11,050 nt of DNA, taken from NCBI GenBank assembly GCA_023409955.1, contig JAEYQQ010000152.1, forward strand, positions 1 through 11,050, read 5' to 3'. The notes below the pieces were generated by a model. It saw only the letters and a list, made by a program, of their open reading frames with translations, was not told the origin of the DNA and did not search any database. Positions 1 through 6,028 of this stretch are shown here, one piece after another (the first letter of the stretch is position 1; the number at the start of each line of letters is the position of its first letter). This DNA comes from Bacillota bacterium. Its GTDB lineage: Bacteria; Bacillota; Clostridia; Christensenellales; Aristaeellaceae. The translations under genes and the position numbers were made by a program.

Positions 1-1
1 C

Positions 2-1897
2 GTCACGCCCATGGACATCGCAGGCCAAATCAGCCAGGATCTGAAAAAGGCTGCCCTCTGCGCCAGAATCAACGGCGAAAAAATCGTCGAGCTCTGGCGG
101 CCCATTGAAGAAGACTGCTCCCTTGAAATATTGACTTTTGAAGACGAGGCTGGCCGCCGTACCCTGCGCCATACCGCCTCCCATGTGCTGGCCCAGGCAG
201 TAAAAGCCCTCTTCCCCAAGGCCAAGCTGGCCATCGGCCCCGCCATCGACAGCGGCTTCTACTACGACTTTGATGTTGAGGAAGCCTTCTCCCCCGAAAA
301 CCTGAAGGAAATCGAAAAAGAAATGGGCCGGATCATCAAAAAGAATGACCGGCTGGAACGCTTTGAGTTGCCTAGGGCGGAAGCCATCGCCTTGATGGAA
401 AGCCGCAACGAAACGTATAAAGTGGAACTCATTAACGACCTGCCGGAGGATGCAGTCATCTCCTTCTACAAGCAAGGAGATTTTGTAGACCTGTGCGCAG
501 GCCCCCACCTCCCCTCCACCGGTAAGGTCAAGGCCTTCAAACTCACCCAGGTGGCCGGTGCTTACTGGCGCGGCAGCGAAAAGAACAAAATGCTCCAAAG
601 GGTCTACGGCACCGCCTTTGATACCAAGGAAGCACTGGAAGCTTACCTTGCCCAGCAGGAGGAAGCCCGCAAGCGCGACCACAACAAACTGGGCCGTGAG
701 CTGGAATACTTCACCACTGTCGACTATATCGGCCAAGGCCTGCCCATCATGCTGCCCAAGGGCACCAGGGTCCTTCAGCTTCTGCAGCGCTTTGTGGAGG
801 ATGAGGAGCAGCGCCGGGGTTATCAGTTGACCAAAACACCGCTGATGGCCAAGCGGGACCTGTACAAGGTATCCGGCCACTGGGATCATTACCGTGACGG
901 TATGTTTATCATGGGCGACCCTGAATCTGACGGCGAAGTTTTCGCCCTGCGCCCCATGACCTGCCCCTTCCAGTTCCAGGTGTACCTCAACAGGACCCGT
1001 TCCTACCGTGACCTGCCCATGCGCCTTGCTGAAACCAGCACGCTGTTTCGAAATGAATCCTCCGGTGAAATGCATGGCCTCATCCGTGTGCGCCAGTTCA
1101 CCATCTCCGAAGCGCACCTGGCCTGCACCCCCGATCAGGTGGAGGATGAGTTCAAGGGCTGCCTGGATTTGGCCCGCTATATGCTGGAGTCCTTGGGTTT
1201 GGATTCCGATGTCAGCTACCGTTTCAGCAAATGGGACCCCAACAACAAAGAAAAGTATATCGGCGATCCCAAATCCTGGGAGGAAACTCAAGACTTCATG
1301 CGTAGGATCCTGGACCATATCGGCATCAACTATGTGGAAGCCGAGGGGGAAGCCGCATTCTATGGTCCCAAACTGGACATTCAGATCAAGAACGTATGGG
1401 GCAAGGAAGATACCATGATCACCATCCAGGTGGATTTCCAGCTGGCAGAGCGCTTCGGCATGGAATACACCGACAAGGACGGTTTGAAAAAGCATCCCAT
1501 CGTCATCCACCGCACCTCCATCGGCTGCTACGAGCGCACCCTGGCACTGCTGATTGAAAAGTACGCCGGTGCCATGCCCCTTTGGCTGAGCCCCACCCAG
1601 GTGAAGGTTCTGACCATCACCGAGCGGGCTGATGATTGGGCAGATGAGATTGCTAAAACGCTATCTCAGGCAGGCTTGCGTGTGGAAACCGACAAACGTA
1701 ATGAGAAAATCGGCTTCAAGGTACGGGAAGCACAAATGGAAAAAACCCCTTATATGCTGGTGCTGGGCGATCAGGAAGTGGAAACAAAGACCGTCACCGT
1801 CCGTGACCGCAAAGGCGCCAATCTGGGGGCCATGGCCCTTGATGAAATATTGCAAAAACTGTTGGTGGATGTTGCCACCAAAAAGCTGGACGTTTAA
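2..1897 (+). CDS. thrS: Threonyl-tRNA synthetase, 5' end cut by window edge
   Basis: Charges tRNA-Thr with threonine in the cytoplasm and edits mischarged serine. The frame is open to base 2 and reads VTP before the ATG at 11. That is the middle of the usual TGS domain, so the ATG at 11 is internal and roughly the first 15-20 residues lie upstream of the window. Numbering from that Met: the rest of the TGS domain is about 1-42; the editing (SAD) domain has HTASH (H54, H58) and CAGPH (C162, H166); the class II core is about 230-525, with predicted zinc ligands C318, H369 and H500, motif 2 around FRNESSG (346-352) and motif 3 at GCYER (505-509); the anticodon-binding domain is about 528-628. 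The motif wording (CPFQFQVY, ETSTLFRNESSGEMHG, HRTSIGCYER) differs from the E. coli and B. subtilis ThrS wording and matches, from memory, a subtype common in Clostridia. It is separated from the transporter operon by a terminator, so the two are probably unrelated. Identity is very secure. Confidence 0.97.
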   Translation, partial: VTPMDIAGQISQDLKKAALCARINGEKIVELWRPIEEDCSLEILTFEDEAGRRTLRHTASHVLAQAVKALFPKAKLAIGPAIDSGFYYDFDVEEAFSPENLKEIEKEMGRIIKKNDRLERFELPRAEAIALMESRNETYKVELINDLPEDAVISFYKQGDFVDLCAGPHLPSTGKVKAFKLTQVAGAYWRGSEKNKMLQRVYGTAFDTKEALEAYLAQQEEARKRDHNKLGRELEYFTTVDYIGQGLPIMLPKGTRVLQLLQRFVEDEEQRRGYQLTKTPLMAKRDLYKVSGHWDHYRDGMFIMGDPESDGEVFALRPMTCPFQFQVYLNRTRSYRDLPMRLAETSTLFRNESSGEMHGLIRVRQFTISEAHLACTPDQVEDEFKGCLDLARYMLESLGLDSDVSYRFSKWDPNNKEKYIGDPKSWEETQDFMRRILDHIGINYVEAEGEAAFYGPKLDIQIKNVWGKEDTMITIQVDFQLAERFGMEYTDKDGLKKHPIVIHRTSIGCYERTLALLIEKYAGAMPLWLSPTQVKVLTITERADDWADEIAKTLSQAGLRVETDKRNEKIGFKVREAQMEKTPYMLVLGDQEVETKTVTVRDRKGANLGAMALDEILQKLLVDVATKKLDV

Positions 1898-1918
1898 TAC
1901 ATCCACTAACAAAGTATC

Positions 1919-1953
1919 AAAAAGGAGAGCGGGTGAGCCCCTCTCCTTTTTGG
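1919..1953 (+). terminator. Rho-independent terminator of thrS
   Basis: A perfect 11-bp stem, AAAAAGGAGAG (1919-1929) pairing with CTCTCCTTTTT (1941-1951), is capped by a further GGG/CCC pairing (1931-1933 with 1938-1940) around a TGAG loop. The 3' arm ends in a run of T. It begins 21 bases after the thrS stop codon. The A-run and T-run flanks could also let it end transcription from the opposite strand, though no gene is visible there. Confidence 0.88.
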
Positions 1954-2357
1954 TTAACACACGATTAAAGCACAGTATACACACCGTTTAGGCCGAATTC
2001 CTTATAAGCATCACACATACGGTTGTAGTATATCCATAACAGGCATCCTGATCCTTAACTCCATTATGTAAACGATTGCAGGATGCTTCATGCCTTAATT
2101 CATATTTGCTTTTCTCTTTATAAGCTTGAACCTGGTGTTGATATGCCTGTTTTTTAACACGCCTGCATCCGGCTGTTATGAGGCCAGACAAACGATGGCT
2201 GTAGGTTTAAACGCCAAGGAAACTTCACTGGTTTATACTATTTAAAAACTTGTTGTACCATTGCAACTGCAAAAGTCTTTCAACAAGAAATTGATGCTTG
2301 ACCTTGTACACCATTCATTTTACCGGTAGAAATATACTGAATAAAAACAAAAATGGA
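1954..2357. other. Non-coding spacer between thrS and the transporter operon
   Basis: About 400 bases without a convincing gene. The longest open frame is a 67-codon stretch on the minus strand (1988-2191). I recognise no family in it and see no convincing Shine-Dalgarno. The stretch is A/T-rich compared with the flanking genes. It holds one imperfect 10-bp inverted repeat (2041-2050 with 2079-2088) and a 7-bp one (CTTGTTG 2249-2255, CAACAAG 2281-2287), neither followed by a T-run. I see no T-box, riboswitch core or tRNA-like fold. It could hold operators for the downstream promoter, a small RNA, or decayed sequence. Confidence 0.5.
2041..2088. repeat. Imperfect inverted repeat in the spacer
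   Basis: GCATCCTG at 2043-2050 is the exact reverse complement of CAGGATGC at 2079-2086. Pairing extends outward by one G-T wobble and one A-T pair, giving a 10-bp stem with a 28-base loop. There is no T-run after it, so it is not a typical terminator. It may be a protein-binding or RNA-folding element, or chance. Confidence 0.3.
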
Positions 2358-2386
2358 TTGATATATTGTAACAACATGTGTATAAT
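2358..2386 (+). promoter_or_regulatory. Sigma-A-type promoter for the oppABCDF operon
   Basis: TTGATA (2358-2363; one mismatch to TTGACA), a 17-base spacer, and a perfect TATAAT (2381-2386). Transcription should begin near 2392-2394, giving a leader of about 50 bases before the oppA start. The spacer contains the small palindrome TTGTAACAA (2366-2374), which would be well placed for a regulator, but I cannot name one. The promoter is near-consensus, which fits a highly expressed binding protein. Confidence 0.82.
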
Positions 2387-2429
2387 GTAATGAATCTATG
2401 ACCGAGTGCATATGTCATGGAAAAACAAT

Positions 2430-2435
2430 AAGGAG
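2430..2435 (+). promoter_or_regulatory. Ribosome-binding site that sets the oppA start
   Basis: AAGGAG lies 7 bases before the ATG at 2443. The frame is also open from an ATG at 2398, but that codon falls within a few bases of the predicted transcription start and would put 15 non-hydrophobic residues ahead of the signal peptide. The RBS therefore decides for 2443. Confidence 0.85.
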
Positions 2436-2442
2436 TGGTCAA

Positions 2443-4830
2443 ATGAAAAAGATCATCGCATGGTTGATGACCGCCACTATGCTCCTTGGTATGGGCGTAG
2501 TAGCACAGGCCGAGGCAGCCCCCACCTATACGTACACAACGTATTTTCAGGCTTCCCCCCTCAACTGGAATCCCCACGCCTGGCAAATGAGCAATGAAGA
2601 TGACCTGATGACCTATATCGAGGCTCCCCTGGTAGACCTTACCATTGGCGAGGACGGCTCTACCTTTGCCTGGACATATGAACTGGCAACAGCCGTAACC
2701 GATATCACCGCCGATTTTGCCGACAAAGAAAAGTGGGGCATTCCTGCCGATGCTACCGAGCGCCGCGTTTTCCAGGTAGACCTGCGCGAAGGCGCTGTGT
2801 GGGCTGACGGCACCCCCATCAATGCCGACACCTATGTTTACTCCATGAAAGCTCTTCTCGATCCTGCGATGAAGAACTACCGCTCCAATAACTATATCAC
2901 CGGCGAAGCCGCTTTGAAAAACGCCGGCGGCTATTTCAACAACGACAAGGTTGGCCAGAACATCTATGCCCCCGTGTACAACGGCACAGGCTATGAAGAA
3001 GTGGCCGACGCTGACATGCTGTTCAACGTAGCCGAGTCCGTTGGCTTCTTTGGCGCTCCCATGGGAGATTACTATACCGAAGCATATATGGCCAATTTCA
3101 AAGATGCTGACGGCAATGACTTGTATGCCAAGTACAAGGATCAGGAAGGCTACCTGCCCCTCACCGAGGAGCTGAAAAAAGACCTTCTGACCATCGCTGC
3201 CAACTTCGGCGATGCCCGTGAAGAAGCTTACAAAGAGTTCTGCTTCTATGTTTCCGGCCAGTACGAAGAAGTGGCCTGGGAAGACGTTGGTCTTGTGAAG
3301 ACCGGCGACTATCAGTTCCTGTATATCTCCGAAACTTCCGTTTCCCTGTTCAACGTCTTGACCTCCTTCACCAGCAACTGGATCGTGTATGAGCCCCTGT
3401 ACGAAGCTGGCAAAAAGGTCGAAGAAGGTTTGGTTGCCACCGACTACGCTACCAGCGTCGAAACCTACATGTCCTCCGGTCCTTACAAGCTTGTCAGCTT
3501 TGAAAAAGATAAGCAGATCGTTCTGGAGCGCAATGAAAACTGGTTTGGCTACAGCTCGCCCTCTCACGAAGGCCAGTACATGGCTACCGGTGTCAAAATC
3601 GAAATCATTTCCGAACACAACACCGCCCTGCAGCTGTTCAACCAGGGCAAGCTGGACATCGTGGAACTGACCAGTGAAGATCTGGCGGTATACCGTATGT
3701 CCGACTACCTGCGCAAGACCGACGAAACCTACACCTTCCGCTGGATCTTTGCCACCAGCCTGGAAAGCCTCAAGGCTTTGGAAGACGAAGCCAATGACGG
3801 CGGCAACAAGCGCGTTCTGTCTTACGACGATTTCCGCAAGGCCATCTCCCTGAGCATGGACCGTTCTACCTTTGTTGCTCAGGCCAGTGCAGGCTTCAAG
3901 CCCGCTTACTACCTGCTCAACTACCTCTACTACACCGACATCGAAAACGATCCGAACTCCCAGTACCGCAAGACCAAGGAAGCCAAGGAAGCCGTTTTGA
4001 ATCTCTACGGCATCACCTACGGCGAAGGCACCCCCTATGCCACCATCGATGATGCTTTCAACGCTGTTACCGGTTACGACGTGGAAGAAGCCCGTGCTTT
4101 GTTCCAGAGCGTATACGAGCAAGCCATCGCTGATGGCAACTACACCGATGGCCAGCCTGTCAACATCACAGCTATGGTTTCCGCAGCCGCTGCTGCCACT
4201 GCTGATGATATCAAACAACAGGATCTGCTCAACCAGTTTGTAGCAGAAGCCACCAAGGGCACCGGCTTTGAAGGCAAGATCACCTTCACCTTCCAGACTG
4301 GCTCCTCAACTCGCTATGACGACGTTGCCGGCGGCAAGGTCGAAATGATCCGCGGTGCATGGGGCGGCGCTGCCTTCTATCCCTTCAGCACCATCCGCGT
4401 CTATGCCGACAGCGCTTACATGGGCGGCTTGGCCAAGATCCATGAGAGCAACGGCTGGGATCCCACCAAGGAATTGGTTTCTGTGACCTATGACTTTGAC
4501 AAGAACGGCGAAGCTGAGACTGTCGAAAAGTCCTTTGAAGCATGGGCCCAGACCATCAACGGCGACGGCGAGTATGCCGGCGATGAGTTTGTTGATGTCA
4601 AACTGGCTGTCCTGTCTCAGGTCGAAACCGGCATCCTGCAGGCCTACCAGTGCATCCCCTGGGGCACCTCCACCGTCTGCGACCTGTATTCTCAGCGGCT
4701 TGAGTGGGCTACCTTGGATTTCAACATCATGTACAGCTACGGTGGCGTCCGTCTATTGAAGTTCAACATGTCCGATGCTGAGTGGGCTGATTATGTGGCT
4801 TCTCAGGGTGGCATTCTGAGCTATGAATAA
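2443..4830 (+). CDS. oppA: ABC transporter substrate-binding protein, family 5 (OppA/DppA-like), enlarged
   Basis: Extracytoplasmic receptor that would bind peptides or a similar large solute and hand it to the OppB/OppC permease. It is 795 residues, against about 540 for E. coli OppA. The N-terminus MKKIIAWLMTATMLLGMGVV is a signal peptide with a likely cleavage site after AQA (21-23). There is no lipobox: the first cysteine is C267. SBP_bac_5 hallmarks are LREGAVWADGTPINADTYVY (114-133), SSGPYKLVSFEKDKQIVLE (344-362) and FRKAISLSMDR (464-474). The stretch of about 200 residues between LLDP (138-141) and the SSGPY motif is much longer than usual. A second added-looking region near the C-terminus (about 664-715) includes an EF-hand-like loop, DFDKNGEAETVE (684-695). 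It is the first gene after the promoter and a hairpin follows it. The family is secure. The ligand is not; peptide is inferred from the neighbours. Confidence 0.93.
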   Translation: MKKIIAWLMTATMLLGMGVVAQAEAAPTYTYTTYFQASPLNWNPHAWQMSNEDDLMTYIEAPLVDLTIGEDGSTFAWTYELATAVTDITADFADKEKWGIPADATERRVFQVDLREGAVWADGTPINADTYVYSMKALLDPAMKNYRSNNYITGEAALKNAGGYFNNDKVGQNIYAPVYNGTGYEEVADADMLFNVAESVGFFGAPMGDYYTEAYMANFKDADGNDLYAKYKDQEGYLPLTEELKKDLLTIAANFGDAREEAYKEFCFYVSGQYEEVAWEDVGLVKTGDYQFLYISETSVSLFNVLTSFTSNWIVYEPLYEAGKKVEEGLVATDYATSVETYMSSGPYKLVSFEKDKQIVLERNENWFGYSSPSHEGQYMATGVKIEIISEHNTALQLFNQGKLDIVELTSEDLAVYRMSDYLRKTDETYTFRWIFATSLESLKALEDEANDGGNKRVLSYDDFRKAISLSMDRSTFVAQASAGFKPAYYLLNYLYYTDIENDPNSQYRKTKEAKEAVLNLYGITYGEGTPYATIDDAFNAVTGYDVEEARALFQSVYEQAIADGNYTDGQPVNITAMVSAAAAATADDIKQQDLLNQFVAEATKGTGFEGKITFTFQTGSSTRYDDVAGGKVEMIRGAWGGAAFYPFSTIRVYADSAYMGGLAKIHESNGWDPTKELVSVTYDFDKNGEAETVEKSFEAWAQTINGDGEYAGDEFVDVKLAVLSQVETGILQAYQCIPWGTSTVCDLYSQRLEWATLDFNIMYSYGGVRLLKFNMSDAEWADYVASQGGILSYE

Positions 4831-4869
4831 GCCCGGACCATCTAAAACCTCTATCTAAAAAATGGCAAG

Positions 4870-4912
4870 CGCTCGCTCCGAATAGCACTGCTTTCGGAGC
4901 GAGCGGATTTTC
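4870..4912 (+). terminator. Intercistronic hairpin between oppA and oppB (leaky terminator or mRNA stabiliser)
   Basis: A perfect 13-bp stem, CGCTCGCTCCGAA (4870-4882) with TTCGGAGCGAGCG (4893-4905), encloses a 10-base loop that can itself pair AGC/GCT. GATTTTCGTT follows, so the T-run is short and interrupted, and an A-run precedes the stem. It lies 39 bases after the oppA stop. I see no convincing new promoter in the remaining 150 bases before oppB. Partial termination, or protection of the upstream oppA mRNA, is therefore the likely role, giving more binding protein than membrane components. The rest of the 231-base gap shows nothing else I can support. Confidence 0.7.
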
Positions 4913-5061
4913 GTTAATCCATACCAATAGCTTGGACAGCACAACTGGTCTATGGAATGGATGGGTACAGCAGCAATTGGATCGGCACATCGCCTGCATC
5001 CAGCCATTTTCAGATAGTTTCATTTCGTCGGCCAAATACAATAAGTTGGGAATGTAGCCGT

Positions 5062-6027
5062 ATGTACATGTTCAAGTATATTCTAAAAAGAATTGCACTC
5101 GGTTTTTTAACATTTTTCATCATCATGGTCATCGTTTTTTCGCTGATCAAAATGCTCCAGCCCGAAGTACCCATGATGGGTCTGCAAGCCCAGTTGGAAG
5201 CAGCCAGGCGCGAAGCCCTTGGCTATAACAAGCCGATTATGGTGCAGTTCGGAATCTATCTAAAAAACGTCGTGACTCAGTGGGACTGGGGTACCTCCTG
5301 GAAAATCGACTATATGTCTTCTGTGAGTAAAGTATTGGCAAGCCGCTTGCCCCCAACCGTCATTTTGAATTCTATTGCTTTGCTATTTTCCTTGCCCATA
5401 GGCATCGTGCTCGGTATTGTTGCTGCCCTTAAGAAAAACCGCTGGCAGGATCATCTAATATCCATCCTGGTGATGGTCTTTATTTCCGTTCCCAGCTATG
5501 TATATGCATACCTGGTGCAATACACTTTGGGCTTTCGGCTGGGTTGGTTTCCGGTGGTCATATCCTCCTTATATGACGCAGGCGGCACCTGGACGTCCCA
5601 AAAAATGCTGGTATCCATGGTGCTTCCCATCCTGGCCCTCTCCTTCGCCAACATTGCCCAGCTGGCCCGCTTTGTCCGCGCAGAGCTGACCGAAGCGCTG
5701 ACCAGCGATTACATGCTGCTGGCACGTACCAAAGGCTTAACAAAGCGTCAGGCAACTGTGCGTCATGCGCTGAAAAATAGCATGGTTCCCATATTGCCAA
5801 CCATTATCGGTATGATTGTCGGCGTATTAGGTGGTTCTATGATTATTGAATCCATATTTGCCATCAATGGGATTGGCAAATTGTATATACAATCCATGAC
5901 TCAGCTGGATTATGATGTCTTTGTTGCAACAGCCATGTTCTATACAGCCATCACGCTGTCATCCATGATTGTGATCGACTTAAGCTACGGGTTCCTGGAT
6001 CCCCGGGTTAGAATGGGGGCGAAGTAA
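5062..6027 (+). CDS. oppB: ABC transporter permease, OppB/DppB family
   Basis: One of the two inner-membrane subunits forming the import channel. It is 321 residues, the normal size for the family (E. coli OppB is 306). A first membrane helix spans about 10-32 (ALGFLTFFIIMVIVFSLIK). A soluble extracytoplasmic stretch of about 65 residues follows, ending near WDWGTSW, a degenerate form of the family's GDLGTS motif. The BPD_transp_1 core has helices near 98-121, 131-155, 182-202, 241-265 and 288-308. The EAA coupling loop is at about 216-240 (DYMLLARTKGLTKRQATVRH), where an ATPase docks. The frame is open back to 4957, but those 35 residues are hydrophilic and unlike the family, so the start is placed at 5062; ATG 5068 is also possible. 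The RBS is weak (GGGA at 5048-5051), which could lower expression relative to oppA. The next gene starts 1 base after the stop. Confidence 0.94.
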   Translation: MYMFKYILKRIALGFLTFFIIMVIVFSLIKMLQPEVPMMGLQAQLEAARREALGYNKPIMVQFGIYLKNVVTQWDWGTSWKIDYMSSVSKVLASRLPPTVILNSIALLFSLPIGIVLGIVAALKKNRWQDHLISILVMVFISVPSYVYAYLVQYTLGFRLGWFPVVISSLYDAGGTWTSQKMLVSMVLPILALSFANIAQLARFVRAELTEALTSDYMLLARTKGLTKRQATVRHALKNSMVPILPTIIGMIVGVLGGSMIIESIFAINGIGKLYIQSMTQLDYDVFVATAMFYTAITLSSMIVIDLSYGFLDPRVRMGAK

Positions 6028-6028
6028 A

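Noticed and set aside
11..13. ATG at 11 as the true thrS start
   Set aside because: The frame is open to the window edge and the residues VTP before it continue the TGS domain, so this methionine is internal.
1988..2191. 67-codon minus-strand frame in the spacer
   Set aside because: No ribosome-binding site I can defend, no recognisable domain and an unusual Cys/Tyr/Lys/Gln composition. Kept as part of the spacer description only.
2253..2315. Near-direct repeat TTGTACCATT / TTGTACACCATT
   Set aside because: Two short copies differing by a 2-base insertion in A/T-rich DNA; too weak to call a repeat or operator.
2398..2442. ATG at 2398 as the OppA start
   Set aside because: It is within a few bases of the predicted transcription start, has no ribosome-binding site, and would place polar residues before the signal peptide. 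ATG 2443 has AAGGAG at good spacing.
2320..4218. 632-codon open frame on the minus strand opposite oppA
   Set aside because: It lies antisense to a clear binding-protein gene. Its translation is rich in Gly, Val and Phe with no recognisable domain, and its length follows from the codon bias of oppA. It is a shadow frame.
5037..5042. TACAAT as a -10 box for a separate oppB promoter
   Set aside because: No acceptable -35 hexamer at 15-18 bases upstream, and the implied leader would be only about 13 bases.
4957..5061. Upstream ATG extending OppB by 35 residues
   Set aside because: The added residues are hydrophilic and unlike the family. The protein starting at 5062 begins as OppB proteins do, a few residues before the first membrane helix.
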